A DNA stretch of 64,000 nt from Piliocolobus tephrosceles (taxonomy: Eukaryota; Chordata; Mammalia; Primates; Cercopithecidae): positions 114,211,159 through 114,275,158 of the forward strand of contig NC_045434.1 of assembly GCF_002776525.5 (NCBI RefSeq). Reading direction: 5' to 3'. The position numbers were made by a program, and so were the translations under genes. The stretch's first letter is position 1. Every line of letters starts with the position of its first letter. The notes below the pieces were generated by a model that was not told the origin of the DNA, ran no database searches, and worked only from the letters and a program-made list of their open reading frames with translations. Positions 12,511 to 23,889 of the stretch are shown in pieces.

Positions 12511-12808
12511 CTCAGGAACAGCAGTTATGTCTACTTGCTGCTTTATATTTTGATATTTCCTCTAAATACTTAAGTTTGAATATATTCAAAGCCAAATTGC
12601 AAATCATTCAATTTCCCTGCTCCTTTCCTGGTTCCCCAGGTTGCCTCTTATGATACTCCATGTAAACACTGTATTTGGAAAGATACATAGATCAGCATCC
12701 CTAGAGTCACATGATCACCATCAATCTGTGAAAATAGCATGACTTAAAAATAAAAGTCTCTTAGTACTCTGCCAACAGGCTTTGGCATAATCTTGGCAAT
12801 CACTTAGA

Positions 12809-12830
12809 TTTTTTTTTTTTTTTTTTTTTT
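12809..12830. repeat. Poly(T) tract, 22 T
   Basis: Uninterrupted run of T. No Alu or L1 body is attached on either side. Confidence 0.95.
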
Positions 12831-13018
12831 GCTGTTGTAATTTTTCCCAAGTGGAAATAGTCTCATATTTTGCAGAAGTTGTCCAAGCTAGTGAACATCA
12901 ATCCGTCTTCCTGGGTACTAAATTCGTCAGCTGAATGTATTCAGTCCACACAGAAATCAGTAAACTGAGTGTGAAACTGCTTGGTGGCTGCTTCTTTCAT
13001 CTTAAGAAATTGCAATAC

Positions 13019-13048
13019 AAATTCCTGAAATCGTTTATGCAGGAATTT
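13019..13048 (-). repeat. Hairpin abutting the poly(A) signal
   Basis: AAATTCCTG (13019-13027) pairs perfectly with CAGGAATTT (13040-13048) around a 12-nt loop. In the NTNG1 transcript the stem would begin within the AAUAAA at 13053-13048. Confidence 0.8.
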
Positions 13049-14040
13049 TTATTCTTTAAATCTTCCAGTGTTAAAGCAACAAGAAAACATTTAGAATGTC
13101 CTTTGGTGGAATCTTATTACACTTGTTATATATGTAAACTGATATTCTTTGATGCCAGCACGTTCGTTGCCCTTACAGAGAAATCTCTGCACAATGAAAC
13201 AAAACAGAACGAAAGAGGACAAAATAAAATGTCAGTCTTTGCTGATTTGAATTAGATACATTAACAGATTGTCTGGTAACACAAATTGGCAATAATACAA
13301 AAAATCTACATATTACAGTATTTCAAGAAAAATAACTTCATTTGAATACAAAAGGATAGATACACTTTCTTTTTTCCTATAGCCACTCTTGTATAGTGGG
13401 TGTGTGCTCACACTGGACTCAGTGCTGCTAAGATATACAGGGGTATGACTGGCTTGCGCTTTTGGAGGGGGCTGTTACACATGTGCATCACTAACATCGG
13501 ACAAAGAAATCTTTCAACCAACAAGGGTTACAGAGCAACGTTCACTAAAGCACAGGTTGGAAGGGATTCAGGGATGGAAGCAGGCCAATATGGCAGCTTG
13601 TAACAGATTTCCTTATGCCCACAATGCACCTGACAGCAAAGAATGCTATTTGGTTGGTCCACACACTGGGCGGAGTCGTACTAGGGCGCACCACGCTAGA
13701 GTAGCCAATGTTTTTAGGTCGGTTGATTTGTTTGTTTTTTGTCTTTCCTGTTTGGGGGTTGTCGCAGCCTTTGCAATCCACAATATGCTCTGCAGCTGGC
13801 AATGTGATTTGCAGTGATAATATCAACAGCTGCCAACTCCTCTGGAGTCAGAAATTAACAGTCTTGACTCGGATGTGCTGTCCACAGGTGATAAATATGG
13901 CTTAGTTCAGTTAGGCCTTCTTAGTTTGTACACTGAGTGGGGGTGTCTGTATGTGTGTGTTTCCTATGTTAGTAGCAAATGTTTGGGTTGTGTCTGCTTT
14001 CCCACGGCACAGGCCCGTCCGGTGTGGCTGGAGGTGACAA
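13030..14040 (-). other. NTNG1: Inferred NTNG1 3' UTR (to first canonical poly(A) signal)
   Basis: The sequence directly after the TAG stop contains no recognisable repeat. Reading the minus strand down from the stop, the first AATAAA is at 13053-13048, so the shortest plausible 3' UTR is about 1.0 kb. I saw no ATTAAA variant before it. GC content falls from high near the stop to AT-rich by 13.3 kb. Open frames on the plus strand here have no recognisable domain. The true end could be further downstream (signals near 12.5 kb). Confidence 0.55.
13048..13053 (-). terminator. Candidate proximal poly(A) signal AATAAA
   Basis: Canonical AATAAA on the minus strand, about 990 nt after the NTNG1 stop codon, followed within 40 nt by a U/G-rich stretch (TTTGTATTG). 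A 9-bp stem (13040-13048 pairing with 13019-13027) begins at the last base of the signal. Use in vivo is inference. Confidence 0.5.
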
Positions 14041-14275
14041 CTAGAACACCAGGGGGCTGGCGGTTCCCAGCAGCGTGGTCAGCAGCAGCAGTGCTGGGGA
14101 GCCGTGCGGGGGCGCACCCTGGCCAGAGTCGGAGCCGCAGCTGCCAGCCTCCTCGCACCGCAGCTTCTCGCAGAGGATGCCCGTGTATGCGGCCGGGCAC
14201 AGGCAGCGCACGTTGTTGTGGCACGTCCCTCCGTTCTGGCAGTGCAGGAGCTCGTTGTCGCAGACATTCGCTGCA
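14011..14275. promoter_or_regulatory. Short CpG-rich patch over the terminal NTNG1 exon
   Basis: Counting by eye there are about 25 CpG dinucleotides in roughly 265 bp, with GC near two thirds, while the flanking kilobases are AT-rich and nearly CpG-free. It coincides with the last coding exon. At roughly 265 bp it is near the lower length limit for a CpG island. Confidence 0.6.
14041..14270 (-). CDS. NTNG1: Netrin-G1 terminal coding exon: EGF-like domain and GPI-anchor signal
   Basis: This is the last coding segment. The acceptor is CTCATTCTGCAG (AG at 14272-14271) and the stop is TAG at 14043-14041. Joined to the 59-kb exon, the split codon reads CCG (Pro), followed by NVCDNELLHCQNGGTC. 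Six cysteines form an EGF-like module ending ILCEK. A linker LRCEEAGSCGSDSGQGAPPH follows, carrying two further cysteines. The protein ends in the hydrophobic stretch PALLLLTTLLGTASPLVF, which has no charged residue and stops right after the segment: the pattern of a GPI-attachment signal cleaved in the ER. The attachment site is probably a small residue in GSDSG (inference from the usual small-residue rule). This fits the known membrane anchoring of netrin-G1 and is why this protein stays on the axon surface, unlike secreted netrins. The C terminus as I remember it from netrin-G2 is clearly different, so NTNG1 is preferred. The exon is unusually GC- and CpG-rich for its surroundings. Confidence 0.96.
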
Positions 14276-14329
14276 GAATGAGGGGGAAGGTAGGGGTGGG
14301 TGGGCGCGGGGAGGAGAAGCAGAATCAAT

Positions 14330-16630
14330 TTAAGTTCATCTGGTACATCATGTTTTCAGCCTAAAAAAAAATTTTTATCGATCTTTGTGCTCCCCGCTCC
14401 CCTCCACAAACGAAGCCCGTGACTCCAATTTCCAAACAAATGTAGTTTTCTGCCTTTGTTTTTATCATATTAGTCTTTTTCATGTAATTTTTTTGCTGCA
14501 ATCTTGGAAGTTATAATTGTCCGTTTGAGGCTATAGAATACAAAGTAATGCAATAGTCCTTGTTTGGCAGTATCTTTTCTTCATGGAACTGGGACCTGTT
14601 GTGACCTCTTGGGTTTTTAAAGGACAAGTGCCCGATGCAAGAGTGCAGATCTTTGAAGCCAGATGAATGGTATTTAAAATGCAAAGCAGTATTGTTAAAA
14701 TGACCAAAAACCTCTAAGGGGTGGGCCATTCTCTCGGTGCGTGATTCCAGCGCTGCATGCATGAAGACAGAACCCACTGGGAGGCATGGGGATGGGGGGG
14801 TGGGGACATGGGGAAAGTAGCATGCTCCAGGCAGGCAGCAGCCAGATGGGAAGAGAGAAAGCTTGTTTCATGGGAGGAGTGTGAGGAAAAGCAGTCACAT
14901 TTGTCCCTGACAGCCTATTAAGGATTTTTATCACCTTGTAAATATGGGAAGTATAGCCCAAGGTTACCTTGATTTCTGGGAATAGTAATAAATGCAGTGG
15001 CGAAACCCTGATTACCAAAATTTCATTATGTCCATCAATTAATAGAATCAGTTTGAATAAATCAAGACAAGCAACTTCAGAGACTAGAATTCATTCACAG
15101 ACCCTGTTATGTAACTTTCACTTCTAATAATTTCTTATTTCTTCAAAATTCTGACTAACCTCATTAATTCCATGTCTTCTATTCTTTTAGACAATCACTG
15201 TTTCACTGATTTAGCAGAATGTTAAATAGAACCCAGGGAAATTAAAACAACAACAAAGAGTAAAAGAGCCAAGAACATTTCCCAAGCAACATATGCTGCT
15301 TAAGCACTTAACATATAGAACCCCTCTGGAATGAGAGGTGGGGGACAGAGCAGAAAAAGTAACATTTTATAAATTGTAACATTTTCCATTTTTAAAAAAT
15401 GTCATGGTGAAGTTTTCTCAGGGATGCCACATGAGTTCAACAACACACTACACACTCATATACACATACCTAATATTACTATTAAGTGCAAAGTATTAAA
15501 GGAAAACAACTCTACCCTCCAAGTAGTAACTCTCTAGAGAATGTTGCCTTGTCCATTAATTATGTTCAACAGTCATGTCAGCTTCAAAAGAAGCTTCTTA
15601 CACACAAACATGCCAGTGCTTTGTGTGCAAATGAGCTTAGGAAAGATGGTGGTGGATACTCACATGGTGAATAACAGAGTGCCCTAAATAGTCCACTGTT
15701 TTACTGCTTTCCTCAACACTTCCTTAGTGACCTCTAACACAGTTGCATAGTGTATTGGAATAATTTTCAAATGTATCCACTCTTGCTATCTGTAAATGTC
15801 AGAAGTGACTATTAAGGCCTACTAAATCCTTCAGGCTCCAAATATTGATATGCAACGCAGTGTTCCATGGTTTCTAATGATTATATAAGCTACCTCTTAT
15901 TGAGTGGCTTAGAAATCATAATATTAGAACCACATTATTTTATGAGTCATGGTTAAAAATGTCAATATCTATAGCTGTGAAGCAAAGCCCACAAGTGTAG
16001 AGTGGTTAGCCTCATGGTCAAAACTGACAAAAGCCCTTGTGTTTGGCTTTAGTTAATTTGGAAAGCATATGTAGGTTTTCAGGATTTTATTTTGCTTACA
16101 CTTGAAGAAATATGTTTAATTGGGGCAACATGGAATAAACAGATCCAGATAACTGTTTTCATCTAAAGTTAAAGATCCTCAGCATTTCTTGTTCCAGGCA
16201 GCAGAATGCTGAATGGGATATTTCCTTTCATTTGGGCACTAGAGGTAGGGAAATATCTGTTCCATCAATATCGATAATTGCTTGCCTTGAATAATTGAGA
16301 AGAAATCAATAGTTAATTACATATCACTCCCCTTTAGAAAAAAAAAGCTATTTTTCTTCTTCTTGGATGTGAATATAAATCAGCTGTTGAACAGAAGTTT
16401 CTTTTTTCAAGAAGCTGGTGATTAAGTTAAAATTCAATATTTTTCCTACGTTTAAATAATTACCAGTTGATTTTGATAGTTGTGAGAAATTTAATAAATA
16501 CCCTAGGAACAAATATAGCCCAGAATTAGTAATCTCATGGATTGGCAGGATATATTTTCTGTAGGAGATAAATAGAGAAAAATAAAACCTATAATATATT
16601 TCATTATTTATAATTCACTATAAAACGTAT
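14330..16630. other. Intronic stretch next to terminal exon, no repeat recognised
   Basis: About 2.3 kb of AT-rich sequence with no recognisable transposon and no coding signal. Its low repeat content is compatible with intronic regulatory sequence, but nothing in it is specific. Confidence 0.4.
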
Positions 16631-16634
16631 TACC

Positions 16635-16719
16635 AACATGGCACAAGTATACATATGTAACAAACCTGCACGTTATGCACATGTACCCTAGAACTTAAAG
16701 TATAATAAAAAAAAAAAAA
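16635..16719 (+). mobile_element. Severely 5'-truncated L1 3' end
   Basis: CACAAGTATACATATGTAAC, CAAACCTGCACGTTATGCAC and ATGTACCCTAGAACTTAAAG, then AATAAA and a poly(A) run, are the hallmark 3' end of primate L1PA elements. A short direct repeat GTATTAC (16628-16634 and 16720-16726) flanks it. Confidence 0.9.
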
Positions 16720-17099
16720 GTATTACATTTGGTCTCTTGATTGTGCTAGTCCTCCAACAAACACAGAACTTTACCATACATACAGTGCTCTCTAACTGTT
16801 GAAATCACGTGCTAGAAGCACATCTACACCTAATTATGGATCTTACCTGATATTCATAATTCATGCTCCATCTTCATGTCATTTTGAACCAAAATTGTGG
16901 TAGTTAATAAACAACTAGGTGGTTAACAAATATCACTAAGCTCTTCTTCAGTGTGCTCAACCTTGTACTAGACCCCACAGAGAAAATGAAAGAAATATAA
17001 AGCATGATTTCTGCTCTTATGGAGTTTAAATCTGGCTGGGATGATAAAATATCTACAAGAAATGATCTAAGACTAATTTCATTAAAATGCCCTTATTAA

Positions 17100-17460
17100 T
17101 TCCATCCAGCTTAACCAATATCTGTTGTATGCCAGGCACCCTGCTATATTTTATGGTTGTAACTAACTGCCCTAAAGGAGTACATGGTTTGGCAGAAAAT
17201 AAATGGAAAATAAACAAACACACAAACACACATTATGATACAATATAAAAAAAAATCTACAAAAAATGTCTTTACAAATTACTAGGGAAACTCACATGAT
17301 ACCATAAATAATTACTTTTGGGAAGATTAAGGGAGATTATAAAAAAGAGATTGTATTTGAACAAAGGCATTCATCAGGCTGATACTGGTAGAAAGACCAT
17401 TATAAATAGGGAAACTGCATGAGTAAAGGCAAGGAGATGTGAAAGTGTATTGTATTGGTT
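17100..17460 (-). repeat. Old L2-like fragment
   Basis: ATCTGTTGTATGCCAGGCACCC, a TAACTGCCCTAAAGGAGTA segment, and GCATGAGTAAAGGCAAGGAG follow the order of inverted L2 sequence; heavily diverged. Confidence 0.4.
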
Positions 17461-18112
17461 GTTAAGCAATTGTCTCTCATCTCTAAATCCACCCTTCTGA
17501 TGTTGAACTCTGCAAGTTGTCTGCTGGATCCCACCAACAGAGGGCACTAGAGGGAGCAGAGAAGGTAGGAGGCATGGAAGATCCTGTTTCCTTGATGCTG
17601 TTTGATGGTGCTTCTACCAGTATTGCCCATCAATGGCCCTTCACACCAACAGCAACATGTGGTTCCAGTGTTAAGCTTTATTCATAACCAGCTTCATCTC
17701 ACCCTTAGAGGTTCCTACACCAGCCTGGAAGCATCCCTTCCCTAGAGGTTTAAGCCTCAGCTCCCAGGAGGTTCTATTCAGCATTTCAGAGGCAGCTGCA
17801 GCAGCCAGCCATTATCCCATCTTAAAGGTGCAAGTTTCAGCTCTGTGGGGGTCCCTTTTATCCAAACTTTTACTTTCTGATAACTCCATCCTCTTTCCTA
17901 TAATCCCTCAGTCCCAGAGTGATAGATGGTTCCTGCTTACTTAACACAGGAATTACTTCAGTATCCTGTTCTCATTTTAAAATTTCAAATGCTTTTTAAA
18001 CCATTTGTTTTAATAAATTCTCTCTGTCGAAATACCTAGAAATGGTTTCAGTTTTCTGCCTGAAGCCCAGCTGAAAGACACATTAGTGAAGGATGCATGG
18101 ACTGGTATGGCT
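17461..18112. other. Intronic sequence, possible old unclassified repeat
   Basis: No gene. The end of the stretch (TAATAAATTCTCTCTGT, GGTTTCAGTTTTCTGCCTGA) resembles the 3' end of an ancient retroelement, but I could not assign it. Confidence 0.3.
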
Positions 18113-18118
18113 GGATGT

Positions 18119-19195
18119 TGTGGGAAGTCAGGGACCTCGAACGGAGGGACTGGCTGAAGCCATGGCAGAAGAACATAAACTGTGAAGATTTCATGGACAT
18201 TTATTAGTTCCCCAAATTAATACTTTTATAATTTTTTGTGCCTGTCTGTACTGCAATCTCTGAACATAAATTGTTAAGATTTCATGGACACATCACTTCC
18301 CCAATCAATACTATTGTGATTTCCTATGCCTGTCTTTACTTTAATCTCTTAATCCCATCATCTTCGTAAGTTAAGGATGAATGTCGCCTCAGGATCCTGT
18401 GATGATTGCGTTAACTGCACAAATTGTTTGTAGAGCATGTGTATTTGAACAATAGGAAATCTGGGCACCTTAAGAACAGGGTAACAGCAATTTTCAGGGA
18501 ACAAGGGCGATAACCTTAAAGTCTGACTGCCTGTGGGCTGCGCAGAACAGAGCCATATTTCTCTTCTTTCAAAAGCAAATAGGAGAAATATCACTGAGTT
18601 CTTTTTCTCAGCAAGGAACATCCCTGAGAAAGAGAATGAGTTCCTAAGGGGATGCCTCTGAAATGGCTGCTTTGGGAACGTCTGTCTTTTATGGTTGCAG
18701 ATAAGGGATGAAATAAGTCCCCAACTCCTGTAGCGCTCCCAGGCCTATTAGGATGAGGAAATTCTCGCCTAGTAAATTTTGGTCACATCGGTTGTCTGCT
18801 CTCAAACCCTGTCTCCTGATAAGATGTTATCAATGATAATGCATGCCCAAAACTTCATTAGCAATTTTAATTTCGTCTCCGTCCTGTGATCTCGCCCTGC
18901 CTCCATTTGCCTTGTGATATTTTACTACCTTGTGAAGCATGTGATCTCTGTGACCCACACCCTATTTGTACATGCCCTCCTTTTTTGAAAATCACTAATA
19001 AAAACTTGCTGGTTTTGCAACTTGGGGGGCATCATGGAACCTGCTGACATATGATGTCTCCCCCGGACACCCAGCTTTGAAATTTCTCTCTTTTGTACTC
19101 TTTCCCTTTATTTCCCAGACCAGCTGACACTTGGGGAAATAGAAAAGAACCTATGCGAATTATCAGGAGTGGGTTCTCCCGATAGCTGGAATGAT
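18119..19195 (+). mobile_element. Solo LTR of the HERV-K group (MER11-like)
   Basis: It begins TGTGGGAAGTCAGGGACC and continues with ATTTCATGGACATTTATTAG, TTGTGATATTTTACTACC and, near the 3' end, TAATAAAAACTTGCTGGTTT. The AATAAA at 18997-19002 is the likely LTR poly(A) signal. A 6-bp direct repeat GGATGT lies at 18113-18118 and 19196-19201, the length expected for HERV-K-group insertions, giving an LTR of about 1,077 bp, near the MER11C length I remember. No internal viral genes are present, so it is a solo LTR. It lies antisense to NTNG1. The internal 87-residue open frame is not a viral protein. The family name is from memory. Confidence 0.75.
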
Positions 19196-19201
19196 GGATG
19201 T

Positions 19202-20115
19202 GCAGAGGGAAAGGCAGATGTGGCCTGATTGTGAAAGTGCCACAGAACACATTGTGGAGTTTAGTAATAAGGAATGGAAAGCAGTCAAAGGCTGAGAAGG
19301 AGGGTGGTGTTTAAAAGAGAAAAGGAAGGTGAATCTAGAACAGCAAAAGGGCAGACTGGAGGGAAGCAGACCATACTTCAGTAGAAGGGACTTGGACGAG
19401 GTTAGAACAATGGGGAAGGGAAGGAGGGAAAAGATTTGGAGACAGTTTATACGAATGGATAAGAGACATTCTAAGGTTCCTGTTTGGGGTAGTTAGATGC
19501 ATAACAAAGAAATTTATTGAGAAAAGAAGATAGGAGGAAGAGTTTACTTAGGAGAGAAATAAATGTTTTTTGGATCTATTGACTTTGAGAGCTGTCTAGG
19601 TTCTTCTGTAGCTGTTCTGTATTAGTTGGAAAACTATTTAATGGAATAGGAGATAAGTCATCCTGGAGACAGAAATTTGGAGCTGGGGTGGTGGTGATCA
19701 TTGTTGCAAAAGATGAAGCAAAAAGAGTAGAAGACCTCATCCTAGGATAATATAGACCAAGTAAAAATGAGGACTGCAGATAGAAAACTGAAGAACATCA
19801 CCATTTAGGCCACTGGAAGAGAAAGAGCATAAAGAATTCTGAGAAGAAAACAATATCAAGAAAATGCAGTGATCCTATGAAGGTATGAAATTAACCATAG
19901 ACATCTTCCTGATGTGAATAACTGTATCTATGAATAGATAAACTGGAAAAGTATGAGAAGAAGGGCACTTTGAGTTGGGCAAATGAAATATGCAAAATAA
20001 ACATTGCATGTTCTTCATTGAATCTGTCATAAGGGGTTCTTGAATAATTGGAAAAAGGAATGAAGAATTTTGAAGAATTAACATTTAATGGATATCTTTG
20101 GATGTCAGTCTAAAG
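19202..20115. other. Intronic purine-rich sequence, no gene
   Basis: A/G-rich sequence that looks like diverged repeat material similar in texture to 1-640; not classified. Confidence 0.35.
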
Positions 20116-20305
20116 TAGTGGTTCTCAACACTGGATGATTTTGCTCCCATGGTTATTTGACAACATCTGGAGACATTTTTTAGTTGTTACAAGTGGGTAG
20201 GGAGGGCACACTACTGGCCACTGGTGTGTATAGCGAGGCCAGGAATGTTGCTAACATCCTGCAGTATACAGAACAACCCCCTACAATAAAGAATTACTTC
20301 TCAAT
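20116..20305 (+). mobile_element. hAT-Charlie MITE (MER20/MER5-type)
   Basis: TAGTGGTTCTCAACACTGGA, CATCTGGAGACATTTTTTAG, CTACTGGCCACTGGTG and ACAACCCCCTACAATAAAGA appear in the order of this family. Confidence 0.75.
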
Positions 20306-21134
20306 TAATGTAAAAGATAAAATGACAAGGCCTGGGTCAGGGCATCAGTCATAGCAATGAAGATGGGCAGTTGTCCCTGATATATTTTGGGGAAAGTAGA
20401 ATAAAGAAACTTCATCATTTCTAGATCAGGAAGATAGTAAGTTTTCACGTGCTGAGCTGTGAGAATTAGAGGTGACTCTAAGTACTTGAATTGGAAATAT
20501 AAGAGCGGATTATCTTCTTCAGGGAGTAAATGCAGGAGATTGGGATCTAAGACAGATCCTTTAGTACTGTTCACAATGAAAGGATGAGAGGAACCAAAAG
20601 CACCCCTGTCATGTAATTTGCTTTCATAGAAGCAGTCAAATCAGAGTTTGCAGGAAACCTTAGAAACCATGTAGATGAGCTGTAACTAAGAAAGCTGTAG
20701 GTAAGCAATTGAGAGTAGAACTGGGGCTAGAATCTAGGTCTCCTGATTTACAGATTACTGCTCTTCACGTAGAAAAGAGCAATCAGGAGAAATGTAGTAA
20801 ATAATGTTGCACAGTGCCACATTCCATGCTCCTCAAGACATAGCCGACTTTCCTACTTACCAGGGAGACATGAAGTAACTCTTCTATAGATACTCAGTAG
20901 ATTTGCAGCTGTATTGACTAAGTGCTCTGCTTCATATCACACTATGACTAGGCAGAGGTCTTTGTTGATAGCATCAATTGTTACTCATTCTAGGGCTTTA
21001 CCACATTTTGGTGGAGCTCCAAGTACAAATCAGCTCATGCAGAAAATAGACCAGAAATGCCAATGTCTAGGCTGAAAATGGCAAATATGCCTGCATTTAT
21101 ACTGTCCTTTCCTCTTCCCCTGTACATAGGAGAC

Positions 21135-21513
21135 TGCTATGGTTTGAACATGTGTTCTCTCTAAAACTCATGTTGAAATTTACTTGCCACTCTAACAGTA
21201 TTAAGAAGTGGGGCCTTTAAGAAGTGTTTAGGTCATAAGGGCTCCACCTTCATGAATGGACTAATGCTGTTATTTTGGGAGAGGGTTTGTTATCATGGGG
21301 TGGGCTGACTCTTTCTTCTTCTCTTTCTCTCTCCGCCCTTCAGTCACAAAATGCCTTCTGCCATGTTATGGGGCAACAAGAAGGCCCTCACAAGATGTGA
21401 GCCCCTTGATCTTGGACATGTCAGCATCCAGAATTGTGAGTCAATAAAAATTTCTATTCACTATAAATTACCCAGTCTGTGGTATTCTGTTATAGGGCAT
21501 AAGATGGAGTAAG
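21135..21513 (+). repeat. ERVL-MaLR LTR (MST/MLT-type)
   Basis: Starts TGCTATGGTTTGAACATGTG and continues AAAACTCATGTTGAAATTTA, GTGGGGCCTTTAAGAAG, AAGGCCCTCACAAGATG, CTTGATCTTGGACATGTCAG, ending ATTACCCAGTCTGTGGTATT and TGTTATAG. Confidence 0.75.
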
Positions 21514-23369
21514 TCAGAAGTATAACTAGTTCATCATGGGACTCTCGTGCCCTGAACTTCAAATGCTTCTCAACACAAGGTTCCAGGCACCTACCATGAG
21601 TTGATAGTACTGGCATGAGGATAAACACCCATTTACAATCCTGGCATTATCTCATATAATCCTGCATAGAGTTGCAAATTAAAGATCCAAGTGAAAATTT
21701 CTACCCAACAGGCATCATTCAGGGATCACTCTCTTTACTTGGTGCCCTGCTCTGTGGGTTTGCCTCAGACTGAAAACTCTAAAGTTATTCTGTGGGTGTA
21801 TTCATTTTAAGCATGTCTCAACTCTCTCTTTATTGTTATTGACAGTTTAAGAGTGTCCTATGTCAGTAAACAGAAAGGTTCATTTTAAAATCCCTTATAC
21901 AACACTTGATCCAGTACTGGATGCAAATAGTTATTTGCTAGACAGAATTCTTTTTGTTATGGTAAAATATGAGCCTTAGATGCCAGAACAGCTAATACCG
22001 CTTTGGTAATAGCTTGACTATATTCTAAAGGATTCCTTTTAGTGTTGATAAATATAATCCATTTATGGAGTATCCAATGTCACATAATATAATCTCCTGA
22101 TGTTTTGATATTAGGAATGATTTCAAATAGAGCAACCAAGATAATTTGTGGAATTTGACAGATGAAGTTAGAGTATTAATGTTAGGTTCAAAGAGAGTTA
22201 TGTGGCAAAAAGATGAAGTGTAGAATCCTGGTGGAAAAGCTGAAGTCAGTGAGGTGTTGTAACAGTTCTGATCATAGCTTTAGTAAGCAAGCCACAAGGT
22301 AGATAAATAAACTCTCACAATTGCCATGAATTTACAAAAACAGTTAGAATTTCCACAGTGAAAGAATAGATCAAGCAGTATTTCTTCCTCTCTTACTTCT
22401 ATTTATGTTTCTTGCACCATCTTGGATGAAGAGCGACACAGGGATATAGCTAAATTATTTAATTCTTTCATTTTTTTTTTGGCGAGTTTCTTGATTGTCA
22501 CATACATTTCCTCTTCTCCAACTGCAATCTACTGTCAAATGTGACTTACGAGACCTTGATTCCTTTACCCTCTATGAGTTCTTTCTGGAAGGTATGGAAA
22601 AACTGACCACAGATGACTCCTTATGGTGAGAGGGTATTAGCCAGGACTTGGTGTTACCACTTGTTCTATTCTTTTATCGTTTATGAGCTGAAGGGTCACT
22701 TATTCCCATAAGGTCATGGTGATCCATTACACTACCAAAGGGAAGTTTTCTTTTCTCTGTTTGGGTTTTGTTCAACGTTATACATTTAGGTTCACGCTGT
22801 CAGTGAGCTGCTATGCTTGAGCAATGCTGGGCCTGTATTTATAGACTTGAAAGTTTCTCTTTTTGGCTTTGTCTCCTGCACTTCAAGGAATTGATGCAAT
22901 GTGTTACCATGACAGCTTTTCTTGATGGTTGTATTAATAAAGTGACCTCTACCTTTACCACCTCAAAGAAGCCCAGGATTGCTGAGAGAAAGATGTTCCA
23001 AATTGTTCCCATCCTTTTCAAAGAAACATCAAAGAGTGAATAACCTCCACCAAACAGGCTAATAACAAAGGTATGTGTGCTACATTCAGGTCTGATTTAG
23101 GCATTCGAGACTGTGTGGCAGGGAGTTGAAGAGCTGCGATTATGACCCATTTATACAGCTTTTGCAGTTGTTTTGCTACGTTGTGATATGTGAGATGGAA
23201 AACTGAACCTACAGGTTAGCTCCTGGGTGTGGAAGAAACTTTATAGACTGTTACCACTTTTTGTTCTGGTGGTTGGAATTCTAGGTTCACTAACTGCATT
23301 CCACCCTCACCTCACTACATTTTTTTCCGCTCACTTATGGTCTGGTCTGGCCATGAGGGCTAGTATGGT

Positions 23370-23470
23370 GCAAAGGGAAAACACATTGGCTAAGAGTCAT
23401 AAAACTGGAAAACCTGAGATCTAGGTCTGACTAGTCACCCATTTATGACAAGGCCTTGGACATATTATGC
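23370..23470 (+). repeat. MIR SINE fragment
   Basis: AAAACCTGAGATCTAGGTCT then CTAGTCACCCATTTATGACA and a CCTTGGAC segment match MIR core order. Confidence 0.45.
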
Positions 23471-23889
23471 AACTACTTAGTGACATTCATTCATACATTT
23501 GTCCAACATCCACCCAGGCACTGCTCTAGATGGTGGATGTATCGTGGTAAGCTAGACCCACAATGGAGCTGCACATGAGGGGCTTGTATTCTAGTTGCAG
23601 CTATAAAGTTAGGCTACAGGTTATAGGTTTGATGTTGGTATTTCTAAAATTTTCTCAAGTTTCATGATTTGCATTAATATTTTTAATGGAAAGCCTGTCA
23701 TTTTGAAGGCAAAGTGTTAGGAATCCCTCCTCTTTTTGACCAAATATATGATGACGGTTGGCCTTGTGTAATAGAGTTCTTGGTGATGACTTAGGTGACT
23801 GTTTCTGTTTGATCTGTTTTGGTTCAGTCTTATCTGCTGCCCCATGGAACAGGGATAGGTTTTTTTCCCTCATATGCACTAAAAGCATG

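Noticed and set aside
12935..13255. 106-residue plus-strand open frame
   Set aside because: No recognisable domain, and AT-rich sequence opposite the likely end of the NTNG1 transcript. No promoter or splice evidence.
13557..14364. Several overlapping plus-strand open frames (up to 152 residues) across the NTNG1 terminal exon
   Set aside because: They are antisense shadows of the GC-rich netrin-G1 exon; no domain, and GC-rich sequence keeps all frames open.
18358..18621. 87-residue open frame inside the solo LTR
   Set aside because: LTR sequence is noncoding; no retroviral protein similarity is seen and no internal proviral region is present.
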